Part shown: positions 26,156 through 34,904 of the stretch, piece after piece | How positions within the stretch are numbered: position 1 is the first letter of the stretch | How the letters are laid out: every line of letters starts with the position of its first letter | Notes under the pieces: generated by a model | The model's input: only the letters and a program-made list of their open reading frames with translations | Database searches by the model: none | What the model was told of the DNA's origin: nothing | Made by a program: the position numbers and the translations under genes | Assembly: GCA_016190895.1 (NCBI GenBank) | Contig: JACPPR010000021.1 | Span: 1 to 36,066 of the forward strand | DNA from: Chloroflexota bacterium | Lineage (GTDB): Bacteria; Chloroflexota; Dehalococcoidia; Dehalococcoidales; UBA2162 | Length of the DNA: 36,066 nucleotides | Reading direction: 5' to 3'

Positions 26156-26440
26156 ATGACCAAGAAAATGACTGTGGTATTTCACAACGAGGAGCTTTAC
26201 ACCGACCTGAAGGTAGAGGCGGCGCGGCGGCATATGGCCGCGAGCGATATTGTGGCAGAGGCAGTTCAGCAGTGGCTGGACGAGAAGGAAGATGAGGAAC
26301 TCATACCATTGATTGAAGAAGCTCGAAAGGAATACGAAGAGAAAGGCGGGAGGCCCTGGTCTGAGGTCAAACGAGACCTGGACGAAATCCTCGCCAAGCG
26401 TGACAACAAGGTCAGCACCGTGGCTGAAAACAAGGATTGA
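26156..26440 (+). CDS. Ribbon-helix-helix antitoxin
   Basis: About 94 residues. N-terminal strand MTVVFHNEELYTDLKVEAARRHMAASDIVAEAVQQWL is a ribbon-helix-helix (CopG/Arc-like) DNA-binding segment; the acidic C-terminal helix (EELIPLIEEARKEYEEKGG, WSEVKRDLDEIL) would mask the toxin. I choose the ATG at 26156, with TGGGAGG six bases upstream; the ATG at 26150 overlaps that site. TGATG overlap with the toxin gene. Confidence 0.8.
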   Translation: MTKKMTVVFHNEELYTDLKVEAARRHMAASDIVAEAVQQWLDEKEDEELIPLIEEARKEYEEKGGRPWSEVKRDLDEILAKRDNKVSTVAENKD

Positions 26441-26712
26441 TGTACAATCTTAAGTTTACTCCCAGAGCAGACCGAGACTTGACGACACTTGGAGAGCGCG
26501 CTCCCAGACATGATGTTGCGCGCCTGTCCGAGGCGATAGAAAGTCTGCTTAACAACCCGCGTCCCCACGGCGTCAGGAAAGTCCGAGGGAAGAGAGAAGC
26601 CTATCGCGTCAGAGTGGGAAACTACCGGGTAATTTACGAAGTCGATGATGGAGAACATGAGGTGCTGATTTCGCGTGTACTCAGGCGGAACGAGGGCACA
26701 TACCGAGCATAG
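26440..26712 (+). CDS. RelE/ParE-family toxin
   Basis: About 90 residues. MYNLKFTPRADRDLTTLGERAP, then LRGKREAYRVRVGNYRVIYEVDDGEHEVLISRVLRRNEGTYR pattern: Arg-rich core with a YRVRVGNYRVIYEV strand typical of RelE mRNA interferases. Start ATG at 26440 overlaps the antitoxin TGA by one base. Type II toxin-antitoxin module with the RHH gene. Confidence 0.9.
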   Translation: MYNLKFTPRADRDLTTLGERAPRHDVARLSEAIESLLNNPRPHGVRKVRGKREAYRVRVGNYRVIYEVDDGEHEVLISRVLRRNEGTYRA

Positions 26713-26793
26713 GGGATGGCGTTCAGGAAACAAATAGTCAGCTATATCAAATACTTAACTTAATTGTCTAGCTCTGTCAGATTTTTTACAATT

Positions 26794-26856
26794 AGTCAAA
26801 TAATTTGCAATATATTCTTGACAAAACTATCAACTTTGTGTCAAAATAGTCAAATA
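26794..26856 (+). promoter_or_regulatory. hisB promoter with inverted repeat and direct repeats (candidate operator)
   Basis: TTGACA at 26818-26823 and CAAAAT at 26842-26847 (spacing 18, 4 of 6 to TATAAT). TTGACA is also the left arm of an inverted repeat with TGTCAA at 26839-26844, so a bound dimer would cover the promoter. AGTCAAATA occurs at 26794 and 26848. Confidence 0.45.
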
Positions 26857-26894
26857 TCAAAGGGCGACGTCGTAGCTCTTTAGCGGGGAGAAAG

Positions 26895-27662
26895 ATGGTG
26901 CAGGTTGAACAAATAAGAGAACTCAAGACAAAATACGGGTATACCGACAGGAAATTGGGTGAGGAGACCGGCTATTCAAGGCAATACATTAATCAAATAC
27001 TCAACGGCAATGTAGCGATGACCCCGGCTATCAGCGCCAGATTCTCCTCGCTTTTTCCACGGACCGAAAATGCCGCCAGGACCGCTGAAGTAAAAAGGAA
27101 AACGCAGGAAACCGATATCAGCCTCGAACTGAATGTGGACGGCACCGGAGAATGGGAGATAAAGACCAATGTTCCGATGTTCGACCACCTGCTGTCTCAG
27201 GTAATGCATCATGGCAGATTCGACATCAAGCTGACCGGCACAGGAGACGACCCGCATCACCTTGTGGAGGATATCGCCATTTGCCTGGGCAAGGCTTTTA
27301 ACCAGGCGTTGGGGGAGAAAGAGGGTATCGTCAGAATGGGGGACGCTAGCGTGCCGATGGATGACGCCCTGGCGGTAGTGGCGGTGGATTTCAGCGGGAG
27401 GGCTTACGCCGTGCTGGACTTATCCTTCCACGATAATGATATGAGAGGATTCCCCACCGACCTCATCCGTCATTTTTTGGAGACGCTGGCTTCTGAAGCC
27501 AGACTGACCCTGCACGCCCGCATATTGTACGGTACCAACGACCATCACAGGGCGGAGGCGCTCTTCAAAGCCATGGGTCGGGCGCTGGATATGGCGACGA
27601 GGCGCGATGAACGGCTCGGCGGCAAACCAGCGAGCACGAAGGGGACGCTGGAGAGGGGTTAG
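26895..27662 (+). CDS. hisB: Imidazoleglycerol-phosphate dehydratase with N-terminal XRE-type DNA-binding domain
   Basis: 255 residues. Residues about 5-55 form a Cro/CI-type helix-turn-helix ([33 protein letters not shown]). From about 62 the HisB dehydratase begins as usual ([24 protein letters not shown]) and is complete: [16 protein letters not shown] with His98, His105, His106; [10 protein letters not shown] with His121, His122, Glu125; second metal set [15 protein letters not shown] (His217, His218, Glu221); end [11 protein letters not shown]. It converts imidazole glycerol phosphate to imidazole acetol phosphate in histidine synthesis. No start codon fits between the domains, and the ATG at 26895 has GCGGGGAGAAAG upstream, so the fusion is real in sequence. 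No other his gene is here. Confidence 0.9.
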   Translation: MVQVEQIRELKTKYGYTDRKLGEETGYSRQYINQILNGNVAMTPAISARFSSLFPRTENAARTAEVKRKTQETDISLELNVDGTGEWEIKTNVPMFDHLLSQVMHHGRFDIKLTGTGDDPHHLVEDIAICLGKAFNQALGEKEGIVRMGDASVPMDDALAVVAVDFSGRAYAVLDLSFHDNDMRGFPTDLIRHFLETLASEARLTLHARILYGTNDHHRAEALFKAMGRALDMATRRDERLGGKPASTKGTLERG

Positions 27663-27689
27663 TAGGGGCAAGGCATGCCTTGCCCCTAC
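27662..27689. repeat. Perfect 28-bp palindrome
   Basis: GTAGGGGCAAGGCA and its exact reverse complement, directly after hisB. A one-mismatch copy is at 26049-26076. It would make a strong hairpin; possible transcript end or repeat unit. Confidence 0.85.
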
Positions 27690-27706
27690 AGAAAGAATTG
27701 AACCAA

Positions 27707-28051
27707 ATGCAAACGGAACATTTCTGGGCAGCCATCGATAGGCTCGTTAGCGAAGCGCAAATTATGATAGACAGGCCGAAAGGCTCTCGCCATCCGAGGT
27801 TCCCTTCGATTGTCTATCCCATAGACTACGGCTATTTGAGTAATACGGCATCAATGGACGGCAATGGGATTGATGTTTGGTTGGGTTCGGCCTATTCCCG
27901 GACTGTGGATGCAATCATCTGCACAATCGACCTGCGGAAGAAGGACTCTGAAGTAAAGATTCTTATCGGATGCACGCCCGATGAAAAAGCCCTGATTTAC
28001 GACTTCCACAACCGAGGGGAGATGAAGGGTCTGCTAATCACAAGGGAGTAA
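27707..28051 (+). CDS. Small inorganic-pyrophosphatase-like protein
   Basis: About 114 residues from ATG 27707; the frame is open from 27680, but the first nine codons come from the palindromic repeat, so I trim them. Pattern IDRPKGSRHPRFPSIVYPIDYGYLSNTASMDGNGIDVWLGS matches the family I pyrophosphatase core (YPIDYGY, then D-x-N-G-I-D-V), and AIICTIDLRKKDSEVKILIGCT follows. Much shorter than a true PPase (about 170) but the same length as the small PPase-like proteins of other anaerobes. It keeps some metal-binding acidic residues (Asp in GNGIDV); activity is uncertain. No good ribosome site. Confidence 0.7.
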   Translation: MQTEHFWAAIDRLVSEAQIMIDRPKGSRHPRFPSIVYPIDYGYLSNTASMDGNGIDVWLGSAYSRTVDAIICTIDLRKKDSEVKILIGCTPDEKALIYDFHNRGEMKGLLITRE

Positions 28052-28063
28052 GCGCATAACGTT

Positions 28064-28199
28064 GTCATGCTGGAGTCCCGACTTGTCGGGACGAAGCATA
28101 TCAGGGAGGAGTGGAGTAATATCAGGGGGCCTCCGCCGCCCTGAGATGCTTCGGCGTCCCGATAGGGAGTGAAGGTTATCGGGACGCCTCCAGAATGAC
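28064..28199. repeat. Palindromic repeat element (GTCAT-end type)
   Basis: Left end GTCATGCTGGAGTCCCGA, right end complementary (TCGGGACGCCTCCAGAATGAC). Internal arms TCGGGACGAAGCAT and ATGCTTCGGCGTCCCGA. Same family as 11401-11499 and 29750-29826. Confidence 0.75.
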
Positions 28200-28255
28200 A
28201 CCCCTGATGTCTTTTCTCTTGTATTTCGCGCGTCAGTTACGAGGGCGGAGTAATT

Positions 28256-28486
28256 TTAAGCCCCCGTCTTCACCTCGAACCCAGCTTCTTCCAGCCTGGC
28301 TATCACCTCATTCAGGTCTTGCTTCTGCTTTTCGCAGCCCTGAGGGATAGTGGTAATTCTGCCCAGGGTATTGCGCGCCACCGGGTTGGCCACCCCCAGG
28401 AAGCCCAGCTCCTTCAGAATGCCGATAAGCTCCGGGTAGGCCTCGGTCAGCTCGTAGACGCTCTTTTTCAGGTCAAGCTCTTTCAT
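28256..28486 (-). CDS. DUF1858 protein
   Basis: 76 residues from ATG 28486, with GGAGG about seven bases upstream; the frame is open to 28531, inside the upstream gene. MKELDLKKSVYELTEAYPELIGILKELGFLGVANPVARNTLGRITTIPQGC is the DUF1858 pattern, a small helical domain seen with hybrid-cluster or redox proteins. It overlaps the DUF438 gene by 14 bp; this pair is a frequent arrangement and suggests one function. Confidence 0.88.
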   Translation of the reverse strand: MKELDLKKSVYELTEAYPELIGILKELGFLGVANPVARNTLGRITTIPQGCEKQKQDLNEVIARLEEAGFEVKTGA

Positions 28487-29681
28487 CGAGCAGCCTCCGC
28501 TCGCCCTCGAGCTTCTTGATATCGGTGACATCCTGAGTCACCTCGAGCGTACCGAGATACTCCCGGTTCCTGTCCCTCATAGCAAAATACCTGATATAGA
28601 CCAGCCGCTCCCGATAGTTAATCCAGAAATCATAGGAGTCCTTGCTGCCGTCCTTGAATGAAGCCAGAATCTTTTCCACGATATCGACGCTCTGCGGCGG
28701 ATGGCAGTTCTGCACCTTCCTGCCGATGACCGCCCGCGTCCTGATGAAGACTCTGTCCCTCCCCTCGGAGAAATACCTTACCGTATCGTCTTTATCGACG
28801 AAGGTCAAGTCTACGGGCAGGGTATTCAATAGAGCCATCAGCTCGTTCGGCTTGATGGCTCCGCTCGGCAGCGAGATGGCGCCGTCTTGCCAGACCGGCT
28901 CTTCGGCAAGGGCTTGCTGTAAATCTTTCACCAAGTGGGTAGTTTCCGCGGGTTTTTCTATTAAGACATAGCCTATGTCATCGCTCTCCTGCAGAATAGC
29001 CACCCAGTCGGCAGACGCCAGCTTCTCCAGAGAGGTGGGGAAGAGGATGTTTTCCTCTTTGAAAATCATCCCTTCGACCTCTTCTATTAGCGGGTTCAGA
29101 GCTTTCTTGATGTAGTCCTGAAGCTCCGGCTGGCTGCCGATGCCGTCAATGCCGCTCAGAGCGCTCTTCAGCAGGTCCCTGACCTCATTGTCTTTGCCCC
29201 ACATCACCTTCGAGGGACCCATAAAGCCCGCCTTCTCCAGGAAGGGGAAGAGCAGTTGCTCCTTCCTGTTGTAGTGAGTATCGATTCCTTTCAGCTTGAG
29301 CAGTGTTTCCTTCACTCTTGGCGTCACGCTGGCCACATCACCCGCAACGTTTTTGAGCGAGCCGGTCAGTTTCTCTATCTCTCGGTTCTCTAATCTGAAA
29401 AGGTACACCGGGTGTGCCGGATTTACCTCAGCAGATTCGGCTTTTTCAAGGGCAGATTGAAAGATGAGGGCGTGGACATTACAGAATTTCTTTATTTCTT
29501 CCGGGGAAATTCCCTCGTTGATGAGGCTTTGCTCGAGGCTCGCTATTTCCGTCGAGGTGATGTCGCCTATCTCTTTTTCAAACCGTTCCTTTGCCGCTTC
29601 TGCCGTCATACCCGAATGCAGCTTGCGGATAATATCCTTCATTATTTCCGTTTTGGCTTTCTTATCGATGTCTCTGGTCAT
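28473..29681 (-). CDS. DUF438 / hemerythrin-like / PAS-domain protein
   Basis: 402 residues. N-terminal DUF438 helical domain at about 10-85 (KDIIRKLHSGMTAEAAKERFEKEIG); a hemerythrin-like HHE segment at about 95-225 (THYNRKEQLLFPFLEKAG, FKEENILFPTSLEKLA with His and Glu residues in place); a C-terminal PAS-like domain at about 285-395 (LPVDLTFVDKDDTVRYFSEGRDRVFIRTRAVIGRKVQNCHPP, ending in TQDVTDIKKLEGE). Domain set suggests iron-linked sensing of oxygen or NO; in what pathway is not known. Start ATG with AGGAGGCGATT upstream. Co-transcribed with the DUF1858 gene. Confidence 0.88.
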   Translation of the reverse strand: MTRDIDKKAKTEIMKDIIRKLHSGMTAEAAKERFEKEIGDITSTEIASLEQSLINEGISPEEIKKFCNVHALIFQSALEKAESAEVNPAHPVYLFRLENREIEKLTGSLKNVAGDVASVTPRVKETLLKLKGIDTHYNRKEQLLFPFLEKAGFMGPSKVMWGKDNEVRDLLKSALSGIDGIGSQPELQDYIKKALNPLIEEVEGMIFKEENILFPTSLEKLASADWVAILQESDDIGYVLIEKPAETTHLVKDLQQALAEEPVWQDGAISLPSGAIKPNELMALLNTLPVDLTFVDKDDTVRYFSEGRDRVFIRTRAVIGRKVQNCHPPQSVDIVEKILASFKDGSKDSYDFWINYRERLVYIRYFAMRDRNREYLGTLEVTQDVTDIKKLEGERRLLDERA

Positions 29682-29749
29682 AATCGCCTCCTGATGTAAC
29701 AGTGTCTATCTGAGATTATCTTCAACATCTCAAAGACGAACCTTCTTGT

Positions 29750-29826
29750 GTCATTGCGAGGGCCAAGCCCGAAGCAATCCGTGTCTGATTCGAAAGACGG
29801 ATTGCTTCGCTACGCTCGCAAATGAC
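29750..29826. repeat. Palindromic repeat element (GTCATTGCGAG type)
   Basis: GTCATTGCGAG ... GAAGCAATCCGT is matched on the other arm by ACGGATTGCTTCGCTACGCTCGCAAATGAC. It is followed by a small GTAGGGCA/TGCCCTAT palindrome right at the purC stop. Confidence 0.75.
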
Positions 29827-29841
29827 GTAGGGCACAATGCC

Positions 29842-30735
29842 CTATCTTAGTTCTTTCCCCGTCAGCCTCCGGTAAGCCTCTCTGTATCTGGCTGTGGTTG
29901 CCCGGATGACCTCCGACGATAAGGAAGGAGGCGGAGGTTCTTTATTCCAGCCTCTTTCCACGAGCCAGTCCCTGACCGGCTGCTTATCATAGCTGGGCTG
30001 GGATTGCCCGACCCTGTATTTTTCGGCATCCCAGAAGCGGGAGGAGTCCGGGGTGAGTAACTCATCAATCAGGATGAGTTTGCCGTTATCCAGCCCGAAC
30101 TCCATCTTGGTATCGGCTATGATAATACCCCTGGTGCGCGCGTGTTCCCGAGCATAATTATAGACGGCCAGACTCTTTGCCTTCATTTCCTCGGTCAGGG
30201 GGGCGCCGATTATCTTTTTCACTTCATCCATGGTTATCGGCTCGTCGTGTCCCGTCTCTGCTTTAGTGGTCGGGGTGAAGAGGGGCTCGGGCAGCTCTTC
30301 GCTCTCTCGCAGGCCCGGCGGCATCTTCATTCCCGAAATCGTGCCAGACTTCTTGTACTCTTCCCAGGCTGAGCCGGAGAGATAGCCCCGGATGACCCAC
30401 TCGATAGCGATGCGCTCTGCCTTCTTTACAATCATCGACCGCCCGGCGAGGTAGGCCGGGTATGAAAAGCGACTTTTGGCGGACAAATAGCTATCGAGGG
30501 CTTTGGTATCGTTGACGACTTCAACCAAGTGGTTTGAGAGCAGTCCTTTGGTCTTTTCGAACCAGAAGGCGGAGAGCTGGTTCAGCACCTTTCCCTTATC
30601 CGGGATGCCATCCGGTAAAACGACATCGAATGTGGAGATACGGTCGGTAGCGATAATAAGCAGATGGTCGCCCAATTCATAGGTGTCCCGCACCTTGCCG
30701 CAGATAAATAGCGGCAAGGGCAGGTCGGATTTCAT
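29842..30735 (-). CDS. purC: SAICAR synthetase (phosphoribosylaminoimidazole-succinocarboxamide synthase)
   Basis: 297 residues from the ATG at 30735 (MKSDLPLPLFICGKVRDTYE). Conserved pieces: GKVRDTYELGDHLLIIATDRISTFDVVLPDGIPDKGKVLNQLSAFWF, VKKAERIAIEWVIRGYLSGSAWEEY, IIIADTKMEFGLDNGKLILIDE, TPDSSRFWDAEKY. It joins CAIR with aspartate in step 7-8 of purine synthesis. The reading frame continues upstream to 30909, but those 58 codons are made from the repeat element at about 30811-30935 and are not purC. The ribosome site before 30735 is weak. No other pur gene in the window. Confidence 0.95.
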   Translation of the reverse strand: MKSDLPLPLFICGKVRDTYELGDHLLIIATDRISTFDVVLPDGIPDKGKVLNQLSAFWFEKTKGLLSNHLVEVVNDTKALDSYLSAKSRFSYPAYLAGRSMIVKKAERIAIEWVIRGYLSGSAWEEYKKSGTISGMKMPPGLRESEELPEPLFTPTTKAETGHDEPITMDEVKKIIGAPLTEEMKAKSLAVYNYAREHARTRGIIIADTKMEFGLDNGKLILIDELLTPDSSRFWDAEKYRVGQSQPSYDKQPVRDWLVERGWNKEPPPPSLSSEVIRATTARYREAYRRLTGKELR

Positions 30736-30810
30736 TAAGGTTCTTTGTTCAGGCACAATAATAATGATAGCACAGAACTTATCAGCCTGCATGGCTGTTC
30801 TGGCCTTCCG

Positions 30811-30935
30811 CGAAACTAGAAGAATTAACTCAAAATCCCCCTCAGTCCCCCTTTGCGAAAGGGGGAAGCACGGGGCAAAAAGGCTATGAAAGGCATCTCC
30901 CTTTTCCAAAGGGAGAAAGAGAGGGATTTAGCCGG
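30811..30935. repeat. MITE-like inverted repeat element, copy 1
   Basis: Runs from GGCCTTCCGCGAAACTAG, through AACTCAAAATCCCCCT and CCTTTGCGAAAGG hairpin words, to GAGAGGGATTTA. A second copy in opposite orientation lies at about 34905-35050 with the same ends (GCCTTCTGCGAAACTAG ... AACTTAAAATCCCCCT ... GAGGGATTTA). It overlaps the promoter side of purC. Confidence 0.7.
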
Positions 30936-30997
30936 TAGTTTTCCTTGCCAGACTGAAAAGGTGTTCCCGATGGAGATAGAAAAGATAGTCTCTTCGC

Positions 30998-32335
30998 TTA
31001 CTTTTCGACCTGGCTGAGTTTTTCCAGGAACTCGGCGTTGCTCTTTGACTTCCTCATGCGGTCGAGGATTCGTTCCATAGCTTCGGCGTAGTTGGCCGAG
31101 TCTGAGGAAATCATGGCGGCCATGCGCCGCAGCAGCCAGGCTTTCTTTAAGGTAGGTTCGTCAAGCAGCAACTCTTCCCGGCGCGTGCCGCTGTGTTCGA
31201 TGTCGATGGCCGGGAAGATACGGCGGTCGGCCAGGCGGCGGTCGAGGTGGACTTCCATATTGCCGGTGCCCTTGAATTCCTCGTAGATAAGGTCATCCAT
31301 ACGGCTGCCGGTATCGACAAGACAGGTGGCGATAATGGTCAGGCTACCCCCCTCTTCCGTGTTGCGGGCTGCCCCGAAGAAGTGCTTGGCGGGGTAGAGG
31401 GCAGCCGGGTCGATACCGCCGGAGAGAGTGCGTCCGCTGGAGGGCATCGCCAGGTTATATGAACGGGTGAGACGGGTGATGCCATCGAGAAGCATAACAA
31501 CGTCCTTGCCGCTTTCTACCAGACGCTTGGCTCTATCCAGCGCCAGCTCGGCAACCCGCGTGTGATTCTCCACTGGCTCGTCGAAGGTGGCAGCGATTAC
31601 CTCTCCCCTTACCGAGCGTTTCATATCGGTAACCTCTTCCGGGCGTTCCCCGATGAGGCAGACCATCAGGTGAATATCATTATAGTTAGTCGTTGCTGAA
31701 TTGGCTATCGATTTCATCAGCATTGTCTTGCCAGCCTTGGGTGGTGAGACAATCAAGCCCCGCTGTCCCCGGCCTATAGGTGCCACCAGGTTAAGGAGGC
31801 GTGAAGAAAGGTCATTATTCGAGGTTTCCAGGTTGATTAGCTTGTCGGGAAAAGTGGGCGTGAGCGACCCGAAATGCGGCCGGCTCTTGGCAAGCTCAGG
31901 ATTGATATCGTTGACAGCTTCTATCCGGAGCAGGCTGAAGTATTTCTCCCCGGCCCTGGCCGGTCTACCCTGGCCGGCGACCATATCGCCATTGCGCAGA
32001 CCGAAGCGGCGAATCTGTGACTGGGAAACATAAATGTCGGAAGAACTGGGCAATAGAGAGCTATTTCTCAGAAAGCCATAGCCATCAGGCATAGTCTCCA
32101 GAATACCATTGCAGAAGGTATTGCCCTCCCGTTCCGTATATGCCTGGAGCAGGCGCATAATGATGTCCTGCTTCTTGAGTCCGCTGGAATTAGAGAGACC
32201 CAATTCTTTGGTCAAATCGAGCAGCTCGTCTTTAGTTTTTCCTTCGAGTTGCCCGATGTCCATTCTCGCGGGAGCGTTCTTGGACTCCTCTTCCAGTTGA
32301 GCGATTTCTAGTTCTTGGTTTTCGTTTTCTACCAT
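30998..32335 (-). CDS. rho: Transcription termination factor Rho
   Basis: About 445 residues from ATG 32335; an in-frame TTG lies 9 bp further out. N-terminal acidic helix, Rho-N helical bundle ([29 protein letters not shown]), cold-shock-like RNA-binding domain ([14 protein letters not shown]), then the RecA-like motor with Walker [40 protein letters not shown] loops ([21 protein letters not shown]) and RREELLLDE. Hexameric RNA helicase that ends transcription. In front of transaldolase and pyrG on the same strand, an order known in Dehalococcoides-type genomes. Confidence 0.95.
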   Translation of the reverse strand: MVENENQELEIAQLEEESKNAPARMDIGQLEGKTKDELLDLTKELGLSNSSGLKKQDIIMRLLQAYTEREGNTFCNGILETMPDGYGFLRNSSLLPSSSDIYVSQSQIRRFGLRNGDMVAGQGRPARAGEKYFSLLRIEAVNDINPELAKSRPHFGSLTPTFPDKLINLETSNNDLSSRLLNLVAPIGRGQRGLIVSPPKAGKTMLMKSIANSATTNYNDIHLMVCLIGERPEEVTDMKRSVRGEVIAATFDEPVENHTRVAELALDRAKRLVESGKDVVMLLDGITRLTRSYNLAMPSSGRTLSGGIDPAALYPAKHFFGAARNTEEGGSLTIIATCLVDTGSRMDDLIYEEFKGTGNMEVHLDRRLADRRIFPAIDIEHSGTRREELLLDEPTLKKAWLLRRMAAMISSDSANYAEAMERILDRMRKSKSNAEFLEKLSQVEK

Positions 32336-32344
32336 TTCTCTCAA

Positions 32345-32421
32345 TCAGCTTTCTCGGCAGACCTGCCCGCCGTACGAGACTTCGGCAGGCGGGCATCTTG
32401 CCGGTGAATTCGTCCCGGTCA
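32345..32421. repeat. GC-rich hairpin between transaldolase and rho
   Basis: GCCCGCC (about 32366) and GGCGGGC (about 32388) form an inverted repeat with a 15-16 nt loop in the spacer between the two genes. Function unknown; attenuator or stability element possible. Confidence 0.4.
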
Positions 32422-33072
32422 CTACCTCGAGACGTTCTTGAAATCGGCAAGGAAACGTTTATTGCCGATGTCGGTAAGCGGGTGCTGTATCATCTGCAGT
32501 AATACTTTATAGGGCATAGTGGCGATGTGGGCGCCGATTTTGGCGGCGCGGATGCAGTGCTCGGGGTGGCGGATGCTGGCGGCGATGACCTCTGTCTTTA
32601 TCTCAGGATAATTCTTATAAATCTTCACGATGTCTTCCACCAATTGCATGCCGTCCTGCCCGATGTCATCCAGCCTGCCGACAAAGGGACTGATATAAGC
32701 AGCGCCGGCCCGGGCTGCCAGCAAGGCCTGATTCACTGAAAAACACAGAGTGCAGTTTACTCTTATGTTTTCCTCAGCCAGGGTGGAGATTACCTCCAGT
32801 CCTTCCAGAGTCGAAGGGATTTTTACCACGATGCATGGCGACCAGCTTGCTATCTGGCGCGCTTGCTTCAGCATGGCATCCACTCCTTCAACGGTTACCT
32901 CGGTGGAAACTGGCCCGGAGATGATAGCGCAAATCTCCTTGATAGCAGCTTCATAGTCAGTGGCTTTGGCTTGAGCCATCAGACTGGGGTTGGTAGTAAT
33001 GCCGCTAATGACGCCCAGCTTGACCGCCTGCTTGATTTCTTCGATATTGGCTGTATCCAGAAAGATGCGCAT
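32422..33072 (-). CDS. tal: Transaldolase, FSA/TalC (small) type
   Basis: 216 residues from ATG 33072 with GGGAGACC upstream. Starts MRIFLDTANIEEIKQAV, followed by ISGITTNPSLMAQ, the Schiff-base Lys84 in IVVKIPSTLEGLEV, NCTLCFSVNQALLAARAGAAYISPFVGRLDD, and ends LTDIGNKRFLADF. The short form belongs to the fructose-6-phosphate aldolase/transaldolase group; which activity dominates cannot be read from sequence. Frame is open upstream to 33198 within pyrG, but the family start is clear. Between pyrG and rho. Confidence 0.93.
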   Translation of the reverse strand: MRIFLDTANIEEIKQAVKLGVISGITTNPSLMAQAKATDYEAAIKEICAIISGPVSTEVTVEGVDAMLKQARQIASWSPCIVVKIPSTLEGLEVISTLAEENIRVNCTLCFSVNQALLAARAGAAYISPFVGRLDDIGQDGMQLVEDIVKIYKNYPEIKTEVIAASIRHPEHCIRAAKIGAHIATMPYKVLLQMIQHPLTDIGNKRFLADFKNVSR

Positions 33073-33124
33073 TTTGGTCTCCCAGTTTACCAGGTGTTTT
33101 CTACCCGGAGGATTCCGGTAATTA

Positions 33125-34762
33125 CTAATTTGTTGCCAGGGGCAGCGGCGGTTGGGCGCCTTCTCGCAGTACATTCTTAGCCGCGCCGATAAAGTCACGG
33201 AATAGCGGGTGGGGCCGGCTGGGGCGAGAACCGAACTCGGGGTGGAATTGGGAGCTTAACATCCACGGGTGGTCGGACAGCTCACATACCTCTACCAGCT
33301 TACCATCGGGAGAGGTGCCACTGCAAACCATTCCCGCTTTTTGAAGCTGGTCACGGAACTTGTTATTAAACTCATAGCGGTGCCTGTGGCGCTCGTGAAT
33401 CAGGCTCTCGCCGAAAGCCTCACAGGCGCGGCTGCCCTCGAGCAGTTTGCACGGGTAATTGCCCAGCCGCATCGTGCCGCCCATCTCTGCTACGCCCTCC
33501 TGGTCAGCCATCAGGTCGATTACGGGGTAAGCGGTCTTGGCGTTAAACTCGGTCGAGTTTGCCTCAGGTGAGTTTAAGACGTGGCGGGCGAATTCAATTA
33601 CCATAACCTGCATTCCCAGGCACAAGCCCAGGTAAGGAATCTTGTGAGTCCGGGCGTAATTAGCCGCTTTAATCATACCCTCGATGCCTCTAACTCCGAA
33701 TCCGCCCGGAACGATAATACCCTGAGCTGAGCGGAGCAGGGCTTCCCCACCCTCTTTCTCGAGCGCTTCGGAGGGAATCCAGCTAATTTTGAGGTCTCGA
33801 TGATGGTAAAGCGCGGCATGCTGCAGGGCTTCACGGACTGAATAGTAGGCATCTGTTAACTCGACATATTTGCCGACCAGAGCGATATTCAATGGCTCAC
33901 GCGGTTCTTTAATAGAGGCGACTAAACGTTGCCATTCGCTTAAGTCGCTCGCTTCTGCCTTAATGCCCAGCTTGTCCACGATGAGCTGACCCAATCCCGC
34001 TTCTTCAAGGACCAGCGGTACCTCATAAACAGAGGGGATTGTGGTCAGTGGGATGACAGCTCTCCTCTCCACATCGCAAAAGAGCGATATTTTATCCCGG
34101 ATACTTTCCGGGATGGGCAGGTCGGCTCGGCAAATAATGACGTCAGGCTGAATACCGATACGGCGCAGTTCATTCACGCTGTGCTGAGTGGGCTTGGTCT
34201 TTAATTCCTGGGTACTGGCAAGGTAGGGGAGAAGGGTGACATGGACATAGAGCACATTCTCCCGGCCGACATCGCTTCTCATTTGGCGGATGGCTTCATA
34301 GAAATGCTGCCCTTCGATATCACCCACCGTGCCGCCCACTTCTATAATCAACACCTCAGCCCGGGATTTCTCAGCCAGGGCGCTGAATCTACGCTTGATT
34401 TCATTGGTAACGTGAGGCACTACCTGGATAGTGCCTCCCAGGAAATCACCCTTTCTTTCTCTGGCGATAACGGCATTATAAATTTGGCCCGAAGTGACAT
34501 TGGATTCACGGGTGAGGTCGACATCGACGAAACGCTCGTAGTGGCCTAAATCGAGGTCGGTCTCGGCGCCGTCACGGGTGACAAATACCTCACCATGCTG
34601 ATAGGGTGACATTGTGCCGGGATCGACATTGAGATACTGGTCCAGCTTTTGCAGAGCTACGGTGACCTTGCGGCTTTTGAGGATGGTTCCGATTGAAGCG
34701 ACAGTGATGCCCTTCCCTACTGAACTAACTACGCCACCGGTCACAAAAATATATTTTGACAT
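33125..34762 (-). CDS. pyrG: CTP synthase
   Basis: 545 residues from ATG 34762 (MSKYIFVTGGVVSSVGKGIT), the normal length and start; 40 further codons open upstream are AT-rich and not homologous. Synthetase domain with LDQYLNVDPGTMSPYQHGEVFVTRDGAETDLDLGHYERF, VPHVTNEIK, and EVGGTVGDIE; linker LNIALVGKYVELTDAYYSV; glutamine amidotransferase domain with GGFGVRG, nucleophile Cys in LGLCLGMQ, and His/Glu in SQFHPEFGSRP. Converts UTP to CTP with glutamine. No clear ribosome site before 34762. First gene of the pyrG-tal-rho series. Confidence 0.96.
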   Translation of the reverse strand: MSKYIFVTGGVVSSVGKGITVASIGTILKSRKVTVALQKLDQYLNVDPGTMSPYQHGEVFVTRDGAETDLDLGHYERFVDVDLTRESNVTSGQIYNAVIARERKGDFLGGTIQVVPHVTNEIKRRFSALAEKSRAEVLIIEVGGTVGDIEGQHFYEAIRQMRSDVGRENVLYVHVTLLPYLASTQELKTKPTQHSVNELRRIGIQPDVIICRADLPIPESIRDKISLFCDVERRAVIPLTTIPSVYEVPLVLEEAGLGQLIVDKLGIKAEASDLSEWQRLVASIKEPREPLNIALVGKYVELTDAYYSVREALQHAALYHHRDLKISWIPSEALEKEGGEALLRSAQGIIVPGGFGVRGIEGMIKAANYARTHKIPYLGLCLGMQVMVIEFARHVLNSPEANSTEFNAKTAYPVIDLMADQEGVAEMGGTMRLGNYPCKLLEGSRACEAFGESLIHERHRHRYEFNNKFRDQLQKAGMVCSGTSPDGKLVEVCELSDHPWMLSSQFHPEFGSRPSRPHPLFRDFIGAAKNVLREGAQPPLPLATN

Positions 34763-34904
34763 ACGGAAATCAAAACAAACCTTATGGATTACAAAAAAGA
34801 TAAAAGCTAGCGGGTTTTTGAAAAAATGGGAAAGGAACAAGTGGTTTATTTTTATTATAAAGAAGCAAATCTGGTTTGTCAAGGCTTTGTGCCTTCAGCC
34901 TTCC

